This document shows positions 9,535 to 18,182 of a stretch of DNA of 38,464 nt, piece by piece; the first letter of the stretch is position 1; each line of letters opens with the position of its first letter. Origin of the DNA: a virus; the IMG/VR virus record IMGVR_UViG_3300042560_002307, positions 1 to 38,464 of that record; one strand, 5' to 3'. The position numbers and the translations under genes are program-made. The notes beneath the pieces are model-generated. The model did not search any database. It saw only the letters and a program-made list of their open reading frames with translations, and was not told where the DNA came from.

Positions 9535-9834
9535 ATGGGTAAATTTTTAAGGCTTGTTAATGGGATTCCAAGAAGCGTCGAAGAAGCCGCTTCATTGCCC
9601 ATTTATGACGAGTCTATTGATGTATCCTCTACCATCACCGCCGGAACCAACGTAACTCTCCCAGCAAGTGGTACCTATGAGGGGCAAGAGTTAGAAGTGT
9701 ACTTTAATGGTCAGGTACTAGACGATGTGGTAGACTATACTTTTGTAGGAACTATCCCTCGCACTCAGGTGCAGTTTACTTTTAACTTGGAGCCTGGTGA
9801 TAGAATAAGATTTAGAAGGACTCGGAGTGTATAA
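9535..9834 (+). CDS. Small beta-domain tail protein (99 aa)
   Basis: ATG with AAGGTAG upstream. Nearly the whole protein is one beta module: ITAGTNVTLPASGTYEGQELEVYF, NGQVLDDVVDYTFVG, then LEPGDRIRFRRTRSV. The same module (VYLNGQLLELGVDW ... VGDRLIFRIG) is embedded in the 702-aa fibre at about 6415-6640. Its stop overlaps the start of the giant fibre gene (TAATG). It is probably a structural connector or tip piece. Function not known from sequence. Confidence 0.55.
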   Translation: MGKFLRLVNGIPRSVEEAASLPIYDESIDVSSTITAGTNVTLPASGTYEGQELEVYFNGQVLDDVVDYTFVGTIPRTQVQFTFNLEPGDRIRFRRTRSV

Positions 9835-12800
9835 TGCAAAAATTTGACGCAAGACAGAGTATTTACAGAGGCACGCTGGATCAACTTAGCACTGCTAATA
9901 ATCCTGAGCTTGACAATCTGTTGAAAGCTACTAACGACGATTTGACGGCGTTGCTGAGAGTCTCCGCTAATAGCCCTGCTGATCTGATTGTTAACGTCGG
10001 CGCCGGTGAACTTCTAAATACGGAGTCTAACCGTAGACGTGCAATTCCTCATATTGGATCTGCGTATGTGCAGTTCTCTTCTGGCACAGTCACGTTTCCT
10101 GCGGCGTCTGGTGGAAACATCGTTTGTGCTCCTGGCAACTCAACCGTATTGAACGTAGCAAGTGGAAATTATGCTGCAGTATTAATCTACTTGGATGGCG
10201 CTGGGGATCTAAACGCCATTGCTGGGGCTGATGCGGCCACCGAGACTGCAGCCATCACAAACCTACCTCCTGCACCAGATGAGACTCTAGCTGCGGGATT
10301 TGTTGTAGTTCGTAACGTCGCTGGCGTAATTCAAAGCCTTACTCAAAACAGCATTCGACAGTTTGGTACAGGTACCGGCGGCGGTGGGTCTGGTTCAGGC
10401 AACGAATTGCTTGAATCACTTAAGAATCAGTTTATCGATAGCTATTTTCAACTTTTAACACCTAACATTTTTAGGGTAGATAAAGGCACTAAGGTTGATG
10501 TTTCTTCTACTGGCGCCTACAGCTTAATCGATAGGTCTTTTAATTTTGCAGCTAGCTCCGTTCAAACTTTTGTATCGACAGATATGCTAGATCCGCAAGA
10601 GTTTCTGGCTAACGCAAATAGTCTAGAAGAAGTTGAAGTATCAGTTTATTGGCGTTTAGCGAACATCGATACATCTGCTGTATATCAAGTATCCCGAAAC
10701 GGCGGCTTAGAATGGCAAACGCTCAGCATGGAGCGAATCGGCACCACTGATATGTATCGTGGATACCATAGATTTGCTGATGAAGTAGCAAATCAAACAC
10801 TCTATTCTCCGGCTGTGTCTGGAGATCTGAATGCTTCAAATGAGCTTAGCCAATCCTTCGTTGTTCCTGCTGGCGAAAAGAAGTTGATTAAAGGCGCCAC
10901 TTTAACACTCACTAAAACTGGAACACCAGCAGGTAATATTTTTGTCAGCATCTGCGCTGATAACGCTGGAAGCCCTGGCACGGTTTTATCTGAAAGTTCT
11001 GCAATTACAGCTAACAGCTTAACAACTGGCAGCAATACAGTAAGTATTCCGGATGTATACCTCGCAGCAGGAACTTACCATATTAAAGTTCGCACAGACG
11101 CTGCTTATAAGGCCTCTTATGTAAACGGAGTTACAGAATTAAACCTAAGTGGCAGCACGGTAGCTGGGCTTGATCTTGACTTGCGACTGCGCATCTCTAG
11201 CTCTAATACTGCTGGAATTAAGAAGCTAGAGGGTTATGGAATCTTCTACGATAAAGCTTTATCAGCTAATGCTGCAGATGGTTCTATCAACACAGAAACG
11301 TTTGAGTTTAGCGGCTCTTTAAATACCTTTGAGTTTACATTAACAAAATTCGTTCCGCATCCAGATCTTTTAAAAGTCTACGACATCAACACCGGACAGG
11401 TTTATGTTCATGGAACTTTTGGGCTTGATGGCCAAAAAGTTATATTTGAGTCAGGTCAGTTTTTGCAGCCTGGTCAAACTATTAAATTAAAGTTTGTTCA
11501 GATTGAAGGCTCGGCTTTTGACACATCAGATGCAAATGCGTTATCGATTGCTTCAATTAATACGAACCTAGATGCTGTAGGCTCTCAGATCGAAGAGCTT
11601 GATTTTGTAAATATTCCTAAGATCGTGGCTCCAAACACTGCGATTGTTAATCGTGCTCCTATTATTGATTTGAGTCAAGACCTTAATGCTCGCATGGGTA
11701 TCAACAGGATCATGACCCAGCAGGTTGCTAGGATTCAAAACGAGTTTGGACCTAACGGAGAATCTGTTTTTAGAGCTGTAAATGATCGTCTTGATCAGGT
11801 TAGATATGTCGGAAGTGGATGGAATTCTGCTGTAAATAGTTTTGGTCAAGTAACTCAAACTGCAAATGTCGGCGATTATGTAGAAATAGCTTTCTATGGA
11901 ACGGGGTTAAATTTACTTACTTTAGCGGGCACTGTTGGCACTGACTATCGCATCTCTATAGATGGTGGAGCTGAAGGGGCAAACTTGTTCCCTGTGGGAT
12001 CAACAATTCTTGGCGGCAGAAATTATACACCCAATCAATTAATAAATATCGCATCCAACCTATCTTTAGGCGTCCATACGGTAAAAGTTAGATTGGCCGC
12101 TTTCGCAGCATACAATCTTAATGTTTACGGCTTCGAAATCCTAAACGAAACTCAAAACATCCGAGTTCGCCCAGGCACTCAGCTTGTTAAAGGTAAAGCT
12201 CGTACTCTTGGGAGCGAAGATCAAGAATCTTTTAACTCAGGCTTTGAGCTTGGAACTCTTGGAACTCGTGGCGGTCGGGTAGTTATCTATCAAAAAGCTG
12301 ATGGGTCAATTGGTAAAGCTGTAACGCCGACTGATGCGACGCAGTTGAATTTGGCTTCTGCTAATCATGCTAGTGAGGAAGTTGTAAGAGTTTATTCACC
12401 GAGAGAATTTGGGGCCGGTAGAGCAGACGATTTCAGCACCTTATCCTCTTCAGGTTCAAATAGAGCTTTTACCTTAGATGATGGCACGACAACTTTGGTA
12501 GCTGCAAATGGACGGGCCGTAACAGCAACGGTAGAAGGTGTTGGAGTTGCTTCTGGAACTACAAACTTTTTAACTTTCACTTTTGTCGGAACTGCTTTAG
12601 ATATTGTTTTGGCTGACGACGGTGTAAATACTAGAAATTTTGGAGCTATTCAAATAGACGGCGCTTCAAGCATTGGAACTATTTTTAATACTTCAACAGC
12701 CTCAGTAAGAGTTACAAGGATTGTTTCGGGTCTCCCTTATGGCACGCATACCGTAAAGTTTACTAACGGCGCTGCTGGTCTAGACTCCCCTTTAATAGCA

Positions 12801-13877
12801 AGCTTCATCGTCTACCAACCCAAAACTCCATCCATCCCTACCGGCGCAAAAGCTATCGCAGCTTATAATGTGATGGCAGATTTTGTTGCAAACTCTACCG
12901 CTGGAGTAGATAGACTTGCTACAGGAATTTTAAGAAAAGCTGTTGTAAGAGAGGCTCAGTATATTGGAGCATGGGACACTTACACCGTAGATGCTACTCT
13001 GCTAGGCGGAGTAAATTTTGGAAAAAGTAGCGGCTTATCTGGAAATGAGGATTTGATTAGAGTTTTTTGGGGGACTGGTTTAGACTTTAGATGTATAGTT
13101 TCGACAGATCGCCCTTCAAATGTTGACGTATTTTTAAACGGAATCTTAGTTTCGACTGCTAACTTTAACATAAACGGAACTGGAACACCGACTTACGGCT
13201 CAATTACGGTATCCACCTATGGCGGCACGACTTTTACTCCAGGAACAGGTAAAGTAAGTTTTAATGGAACAACAGCTCAGGGTGCTGGTTTTAGAATTTC
13301 AGGTTTGTCTTTAGGCCTTTGGTCTTTTAGATTAGACAACAACACGTCTGGAGCTGGAAACTGGACAATTGCGGCTTTTGACATCATCACTCCGATCCAC
13401 AGTCCGAAGTCAAACCTTTTCACAACCGCACAGAACACTCTATCTATCGGCTCTCAAGGTATCGAAGATCTTCGTAAGATCAAGGCGCTTGAGCAGATCA
13501 CAGATCAGAAAGCTATTAGTCAAGCAGTAGGTATAGCTTCTAGTCCTACAACTAGTTCAACAGTTTTCGTTCCTGTACCTGACTTGAGTGTGACCCACAA
13601 TGTTAAAACAGGTAGGATTAAAGTGTCCTATACTGCTCAGGTTCAAAGTACCGGAATAAACCAAAACACAGATTTATCAATTTATGTAAATGGAGCGCAA
13701 CAATCACCTCCTAAAGGTTATCAAGCTTTTGCAAATAATGCTAACGGTTTAGTAACAGACTCCTTTTTTATAATACTCCCTGTAGGAGTTAATAAGATTG
13801 ACGTTTATTGGAGAGTGACTGGCGGAACTTCTACGGCAAATGGAGTACAAAGAAATCTCACTGTGGAGGATGTTTAA
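9834..13877 (+). CDS. Giant multidomain tail fibre / adhesin (1347 aa)
   Basis: The largest protein in the window. An N-terminal region of ~185 residues (VGAGELLNTESNRRR ... ETLAAGFVVVRN) ends in a glycine-serine linker (GTGTGGGGSGSG), followed by a helical stretch (LLESLKNQFIDSYFQLL). A CBM-like beta domain follows around residues 345-460 (SQSFVVPAGEKKLIKGATLTL ... YLAAGTYHIKVRTD). From about residue 650 onward three related beta modules share the pattern FxGTGL...IxxDG...LSxGxHTVKV...F: about 660-770, 890-1000 and 1040-1190. The C-terminal ~110 residues are another beta domain (FVPVPDLSVTHNVKTGRIKV). The modules look like carbohydrate-binding jelly rolls, but no catalytic motif is visible. 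Likely a receptor-binding fibre. Confidence 0.65.
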   Translation: MQKFDARQSIYRGTLDQLSTANNPELDNLLKATNDDLTALLRVSANSPADLIVNVGAGELLNTESNRRRAIPHIGSAYVQFSSGTVTFPAASGGNIVCAPGNSTVLNVASGNYAAVLIYLDGAGDLNAIAGADAATETAAITNLPPAPDETLAAGFVVVRNVAGVIQSLTQNSIRQFGTGTGGGGSGSGNELLESLKNQFIDSYFQLLTPNIFRVDKGTKVDVSSTGAYSLIDRSFNFAASSVQTFVSTDMLDPQEFLANANSLEEVEVSVYWRLANIDTSAVYQVSRNGGLEWQTLSMERIGTTDMYRGYHRFADEVANQTLYSPAVSGDLNASNELSQSFVVPAGEKKLIKGATLTLTKTGTPAGNIFVSICADNAGSPGTVLSESSAITANSLTTGSNTVSIPDVYLAAGTYHIKVRTDAAYKASYVNGVTELNLSGSTVAGLDLDLRLRISSSNTAGIKKLEGYGIFYDKALSANAADGSINTETFEFSGSLNTFEFTLTKFVPHPDLLKVYDINTGQVYVHGTFGLDGQKVIFESGQFLQPGQTIKLKFVQIEGSAFDTSDANALSIASINTNLDAVGSQIEELDFVNIPKIVAPNTAIVNRAPIIDLSQDLNARMGINRIMTQQVARIQNEFGPNGESVFRAVNDRLDQVRYVGSGWNSAVNSFGQVTQTANVGDYVEIAFYGTGLNLLTLAGTVGTDYRISIDGGAEGANLFPVGSTILGGRNYTPNQLINIASNLSLGVHTVKVRLAAFAAYNLNVYGFEILNETQNIRVRPGTQLVKGKARTLGSEDQESFNSGFELGTLGTRGGRVVIYQKADGSIGKAVTPTDATQLNLASANHASEEVVRVYSPREFGAGRADDFSTLSSSGSNRAFTLDDGTTTLVAANGRAVTATVEGVGVASGTTNFLTFTFVGTALDIVLADDGVNTRNFGAIQIDGASSIGTIFNTSTASVRVTRIVSGLPYGTHTVKFTNGAAGLDSPLIASFIVYQPKTPSIPTGAKAIAAYNVMADFVANSTAGVDRLATGILRKAVVREAQYIGAWDTYTVDATLLGGVNFGKSSGLSGNEDLIRVFWGTGLDFRCIVSTDRPSNVDVFLNGILVSTANFNINGTGTPTYGSITVSTYGGTTFTPGTGKVSFNGTTAQGAGFRISGLSLGLWSFRLDNNTSGAGNWTIAAFDIITPIHSPKSNLFTTAQNTLSIGSQGIEDLRKIKALEQITDQKAISQAVGIASSPTTSSTVFVPVPDLSVTHNVKTGRIKVSYTAQVQSTGINQNTDLSIYVNGAQQSPPKGYQAFANNANGLVTDSFFIILPVGVNKIDVYWRVTGGTSTANGVQRNLTVEDV

Positions 13878-13878
13878 T

Positions 13879-14217
13879 ATGATTACTCTAGACTTAAACT
13901 GGAAACAATTCAACGTCTCCTTGTCAAAGATCCGAGAGTGGGTAGATGCAAACATCACCACTCCTTGTGTCGGTATATCTGCTAACTCTAAACTTCAGAT
14001 TCACTTTGAGCAAGAACCAGAAGAGCTTGACAAAAACGCTCTACTATCTTACTACGAGGCTATTGACGAGGAGTCTATCGAAGCTACTTCTTATCAAACA
14101 AGAGAACAAGAAGAAGCAGCTAGGCAAGCAGACTTACAAGCAAAGCAAAATTCTGCTAGGGCGAAGCTCTTGGCTTTGGGATTGACCGAAGACGAGATCG
14201 CAGCTATACTGAGGTAA
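13879..14217 (+). CDS. Small fibre-associated protein with AKLLALGLTEDEI tail (112 aa)
   Basis: The frame is open from 13840, but the ATG at 13879 is chosen because GGAGG at 13865-13869 sits 9 bases upstream; earlier ATGs fall inside the preceding gene without a ribosome site. The N-terminal half is a small domain (LDLNWKQFNVSLSKIREWVD). The C-terminal half is a charged helix (QTREQEEAARQADLQAKQ) ending in ARAKLLALGLTEDEIAAILR, an ending common in small phage proteins encoded beside fibre genes. Possible fibre assembly or attachment factor; function not established. Confidence 0.55.
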   Translation: MITLDLNWKQFNVSLSKIREWVDANITTPCVGISANSKLQIHFEQEPEELDKNALLSYYEAIDEESIEATSYQTREQEEAARQADLQAKQNSARAKLLALGLTEDEIAAILR

Positions 14218-14220
14218 TTA

Positions 14221-15003
14221 ATGGGACAAAAGTTTTTTGAAGATAAAATTGGAGCTTTGAGTCATTCGTCTGGTAACATTTTTTTGGCAGCTTCAAGGCT
14301 TACCATCGGCGGACAACAATACGCTACTTCCAACTTGAGCGTGGCCCTGCCTAGCATGACAGCCAATACTCGGTATCAGGTGTTCGCAGTACAAAGCGGC
14401 GGCGTAGTCAGTCTTGTTATCAGTCAGAATGAGAATAGCGTAGGCCCTGCTGGTTATGTTAGCTGGAAGCTTGTTGGTAGTTTGTATGCAAATGAAGCCC
14501 TTTCTTTTGGTGGATTTTTAAATATTAAAGGTGTACCTAGCTCAGACGAGATTTCTCATAACGCCTCTCTTAGTACTTCAGGTGGTTCTTTAACTTTAAA
14601 CCCTACAGGGGCTGTTCAGCCTGTAGGTTATTGGAAAAGAATTGGGGATGCAATTGAATATTTACAATCTTGGAAAAATGGTTCTGGCGGCGCTGCTACA
14701 GGAACTGCTGGTAACTTATTAATTTCTGGACCTACTAATTTAATTTGTAATAACGCTAATAGGCCTAGTGACGGAAATTATGGACCCTTTATAGGCGTTA
14801 CACACGGCTATAATGTTACAGAAGGCGCAGTTAGTAGTGGAGTTTATGTCTCGGGCGCTCCAAATTCAAATAGGTTTCAAATTGCGAATGACGCTTCTGG
14901 CTCGGTCTACACGTTGGCTGATGTCAACGCAAATTTTGGAATGAATTTTATCGTCAGATACAGAATCGTTGGTTGGTCCAACACTCCGATAGAGGCTCTC
15001 TAA
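14221..15003 (+). CDS. Tail fibre / receptor-binding type protein (260 aa)
   Basis: ATG follows a GAGGTAA ribosome site and the preceding stop. The N-terminal part is helical then beta (SRLTIGGQQYATSNLSVALP, TANTRYQVFAVQSGG). The C-terminal ~140 residues (GYWKRIGDAIEYLQSW ... NFIVRYRIVGWSNTPIEAL) match the general form of collar or tip domains of fibres, which often end in a tryptophan-containing YxIxGW strand. Lies between the giant fibre set and the glycine-rich adhesins. Likely a host-binding protein; exact receptor unknown. Confidence 0.6.
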   Translation: MGQKFFEDKIGALSHSSGNIFLAASRLTIGGQQYATSNLSVALPSMTANTRYQVFAVQSGGVVSLVISQNENSVGPAGYVSWKLVGSLYANEALSFGGFLNIKGVPSSDEISHNASLSTSGGSLTLNPTGAVQPVGYWKRIGDAIEYLQSWKNGSGGAATGTAGNLLISGPTNLICNNANRPSDGNYGPFIGVTHGYNVTEGAVSSGVYVSGAPNSNRFQIANDASGSVYTLADVNANFGMNFIVRYRIVGWSNTPIEAL

Positions 15004-15049
15004 TATGGCCGTCAACATCTTTATCAAAATTAATATGGAGTAATAGTAA

Positions 15050-15697
15050 ATGGTTAAGGTAAAAAGAATTGTAGATAAACAGCCAACTATTACAAGATTG
15101 ACTTCTGGTTCTGGAACTTATAGTCCTCCTGTAGACTGTATACGTATTAAGGTTACTATGGTAGGTGGTGGTGCCGGAGGCTCTGGCCAGAACAATGCTG
15201 GAGGTGCAGCAAACGGCAGTGCCACAACTCTTGGTACTTGGACTGTCGGCGGAGGTATTACTTATGCCAACAGCACTAATAATACTGTAACTAATACTCC
15301 AACTATCACTGGAGTGTCGCATCTTATATTAGCGCAAAGAGGCGGAAGTCTTGCTTATTCAGCAAGCGGCAACAACAATAACTTTGGAGCTTTACCTGGA
15401 GGTACTGCCGGAGGCGGAACTGTATTAGGTAATTATTCTTTAGGAACAGTTTTTGGCGACGTAGGTAAAGATAGTCCTGCTAACACAGGAAATGGCGGTT
15501 CTGGCGGGGGCGCAACAACATCTTTGAACGCTGTAGGTGGTTTGGGCGGCGGCGGCGGAGCAAGTGCTGTATTTTTTGTTGATCAGAATCTCTTAGCTAG
15601 TTCTTACTCTTACTCTATTGGTTCAGGCGGAGTAGGTGGTTCTGGTGGCGGCGCTGGCGGTTCTGGTGTTATCATTATTGAAGAGTTTTATTTCTAA
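15050..15697 (+). CDS. Glycine-rich adhesin-like tail protein (215 aa)
   Basis: A GGAG ribosome site precedes the ATG. After a short start, LTSGSGTYSPPVDCIRIKV introduces a glycine-rich domain (VGGGAGGSGQ ... GGLGGGGGAS ... GVGGSGGGAGGSG) ending in the strand GVIIIEEFYF. The same architecture forms the C-terminal half of the next protein. Glycine-rich domains with polyglycine helices form the host-binding tip of gp38-type adhesins in T-even-like phages; a similar receptor-binding role is inferred here, without evidence of direct homology. Confidence 0.62.
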   Translation: MVKVKRIVDKQPTITRLTSGSGTYSPPVDCIRIKVTMVGGGAGGSGQNNAGGAANGSATTLGTWTVGGGITYANSTNNTVTNTPTITGVSHLILAQRGGSLAYSASGNNNNFGALPGGTAGGGTVLGNYSLGTVFGDVGKDSPANTGNGGSGGGATTSLNAVGGLGGGGGASAVFFVDQNLLASSYSYSIGSGGVGGSGGGAGGSGVIIIEEFYF

Positions 15698-15706
15698 GGA
15701 GCTATT

Positions 15707-17170
15707 ATGAGTTTAACAAGCAAAAGCACCCTCTCTCTAAAGAAGAGAGACGTGCAACAGCAAAGACAAGCTGGCACAGCATATAGACGCCTGGTATTTG
15801 CTCATAAAGCTAACGCTGGAGAAACGGGCATCAACTTTACTGCTCTAGTTCAACCTAGCGAGATGGCAGCCCTTGGCTTCGTCAACCCCAACGCAGGCGA
15901 CATTCTTGCTGCAAACATCCTATTCTACAAAAAGAACCTAACGATCATCAGTTCTGCTAGAGGCGTTCTGATGCAGGATCTTTCCTATACTGTACCAACT
16001 TCGTCAAGAATTGAGTTTCAAGGCTTCACTGCGCTGCAGGACGAGATCTTCACCTGTATTTTAGAAACAGGAGTAAGAGATGGTCTTACTATGGTCGATG
16101 CGTCTCCTATCGTTGCTACCGGAGAGCTTGCAGTTGGAGCTACGGACTTTAACGTCGGTACTCCATTTGAAGTAAATAAATATGATGCACAACAAATTGG
16201 TGCAGTTTTAGTCTTTAGAAACGGACAGATTCAATTCAGAAATCCAGGCAACGGAACTACTGGTGGAAACTATCAAGAAGTTAATAATGGGTCTGGTCTT
16301 GGAACTGTAATTCGTTTTAACACGGCCCCCTCAGCCCAGTCGGATAATATCGTTGTCTGGGGACACTTGATGGCTGAAAGGCCAGATGGCAGTATGATGG
16401 CTGCGATTGAATCTTTGGCTGGTCAGATTGATCAGATGATCCCCACCTTAGCAGCAGTTGCGGGCGTGCCCGAGACGACTTTTCAAGGAGCGCCTAATAA
16501 TCAGGATCTTAAAGCTTTTGGTGATACAGTTTTATCTCAAGGTGCTAGAATTACATCTCTAGAAAAAGCACCGCAAATATCGGTACTAACTTCCGGCTCT
16601 GGCACTTACGTTGTTCCTACGGGAACGAGGTATTTACGTGTCCGTGTCGTGGGCGGAGGCGGTGGTGGAGGAGGCGGCGGCGGTGCCGGTTTCTCAAATG
16701 GAGCTTCTGGTGGAAATACAACTTTTGGATCACTTAGTGCTAACGGTGGAGCAGGCGGAACACAAACAGCATCAAATGCCGTAGGGGGAGTCGCTTCAGG
16801 CGGTGACATCAATATCAATGGCTCAAACGGCGGTCCAAGATGGTCTGTTAGCGGCTTTCCAGCAATGGGCGGTATGGGCGGCGCAAATCCTCTTGGAATG
16901 CCTGGAGCAAATGGCGAATTGAATGGCGGCAGCGGAACAATCGGTGGCGGCTTCGGCGGCGGCGGCGGAGGCGGTGGCGCTTCTTCAGCAAATCCGAATG
17001 GCGGCGGCGGCGGAGCAGGCGGCGGTTACTGCGAAAAATGGATCTCGTCTCCAGCAGCAAGTTACGCTTATGCAGTTGGAGCTGGAGGAACGGGTGGCAC
17101 AGGTGGCGCAAACGGTGCTTCAGGCGGTAATGGAGCTGGCGGCGTTGTTATCATTGAAGCTTACGCATAA
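15707..17170 (+). CDS. Tail protein with glycine-rich C-terminal adhesin domain (487 aa)
   Basis: AAGGAG precedes the ATG. Residues 1-~280 form an N-terminal region (RLVFAHKANAGETGINFTAL; ANILFYKKNLTIISSARG; VLVFRNGQIQFRNPG) that probably attaches to the tail, followed by a helical neck (MMAAIESLAGQIDQMIPTLA). From about residue 285, LTSGSGTYVVPTGTRYLRVR opens a glycine-rich domain with long Gly runs, ending in GAGGVVIIEAYA, paralogous to the preceding protein. The DNA under the Gly runs (about 16650-17030) is strongly G-rich on the + strand. Likely receptor binding. Confidence 0.62.
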   Translation: MSLTSKSTLSLKKRDVQQQRQAGTAYRRLVFAHKANAGETGINFTALVQPSEMAALGFVNPNAGDILAANILFYKKNLTIISSARGVLMQDLSYTVPTSSRIEFQGFTALQDEIFTCILETGVRDGLTMVDASPIVATGELAVGATDFNVGTPFEVNKYDAQQIGAVLVFRNGQIQFRNPGNGTTGGNYQEVNNGSGLGTVIRFNTAPSAQSDNIVVWGHLMAERPDGSMMAAIESLAGQIDQMIPTLAAVAGVPETTFQGAPNNQDLKAFGDTVLSQGARITSLEKAPQISVLTSGSGTYVVPTGTRYLRVRVVGGGGGGGGGGGAGFSNGASGGNTTFGSLSANGGAGGTQTASNAVGGVASGGDININGSNGGPRWSVSGFPAMGGMGGANPLGMPGANGELNGGSGTIGGGFGGGGGGGGASSANPNGGGGGAGGGYCEKWISSPAASYAYAVGAGGTGGTGGANGASGGNGAGGVVIIEAYA

Positions 17171-17181
17171 AGGAATTAATT

Positions 17182-18168
17182 ATGTCAAATTTAACACCAA
17201 GAATTAATAGATTCGAATCAAACCTCATCATAGATGGCGCCATGGAAATGTGGCCTGAAGGGACGAGTAGGACGATAAGCTCAGGTAGTGCGCTATACGG
17301 TTCTGTTCTGATGTATGCCGAAAACGATGCGACCTCTGTGTCTGTGACCAACTCTAGACAGGCAGATGTTCCTTCTGGAACTACTCTGCAGTTCTCGAAC
17401 CGCCTGTCCAAAACGGCTGCTGGAACCCTTGCTTCAAACACTTCGGTTCGACTAAGATATAATATTGAGGGTTATGATATTGCGACTATTCGCAATCAGG
17501 AATTTTCTTTAATTTTTTGGGTTAAAAGCTCGGTAGCTTCAAGTAGAACTATTTCTTTAAGAAATACGGGATCTACACATTCTTTTCTTAAACAATATAA
17601 TATTAACACTGCGAATACTTGGGAACTTAAAGCTGTACGGTTCTCTGCTCTAAGTGCTTGCCCAGGAACACTGGATTTAACGAATGGAACTGGCATCAGT
17701 ATAAGTTTCGGCGTAGTCCTAGGGACCAATCTTCGAAACTCCACCACAAACTCTTGGGTTACTGGTAACTTCTTATCCGGTATCGGTGAAGACACAACTT
17801 GGTTAACAGGTACCAATCATGACTTCAGCATCGCAGGTGTAATGGTTCTTCCTGGCAACTGGGAAGGACTGACTGCGGCGCAGTATAACTTCGTTAGGGC
17901 TGGTAAGAATTTTGAAGATGAACTTGCTATGAGTCAGCGATATTTTGAACTAGTCCCTGGAACTACCACTAATACTAGACCTCAGTATTTTCATTACCAT
18001 TATAAGACAATAAAAAGAGCAACTCCAGTTGTCGGACTATTTTCAGGAAGTCTTGGCGGTGCTGATTTAGCAGGAAGTCCACATCCAGAGTGGTCTTTTA
18101 GATGTCCAAATGCAATAGTCGGAGGCAGCGCCACTGATTGGCTAGTTTCAGCAGACGCTCGCTTTTAA
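17182..18168 (+). CDS. Tail protein, carbohydrate-binding-like paralog 1 (328 aa)
   Basis: AAGGA precedes the ATG. The opening NLIIDGAMEMWPEGTSRT is a variant of the NLLINGxxxxWQRGTS motif found in many phage tail and appendage proteins. The middle is a beta sandwich (FSLIFWVKSSVASSRTISLR; ANTWELKAVRF) resembling carbohydrate-binding folds, and the end contains the paired ELAMSQRYFE and YKTIKRATPVV signatures of the same family. Paralogous to the next gene along its whole length, so a tandem duplication is likely. Role inferred as appendage or receptor binding. Confidence 0.6.
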   Translation: MSNLTPRINRFESNLIIDGAMEMWPEGTSRTISSGSALYGSVLMYAENDATSVSVTNSRQADVPSGTTLQFSNRLSKTAAGTLASNTSVRLRYNIEGYDIATIRNQEFSLIFWVKSSVASSRTISLRNTGSTHSFLKQYNINTANTWELKAVRFSALSACPGTLDLTNGTGISISFGVVLGTNLRNSTTNSWVTGNFLSGIGEDTTWLTGTNHDFSIAGVMVLPGNWEGLTAAQYNFVRAGKNFEDELAMSQRYFELVPGTTTNTRPQYFHYHYKTIKRATPVVGLFSGSLGGADLAGSPHPEWSFRCPNAIVGGSATDWLVSADARF

Positions 18169-18182
18169 TAAAAGGATAAAAT

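Noticed and set aside
16606-17207. Proline-rich, arginine-rich and alanine-rich open frames overlapping the glycine-rich adhesin
   Set aside because: They are frame and strand shadows of the GGN-repeat DNA; the + strand gene has a clear start site and a paralog next door.
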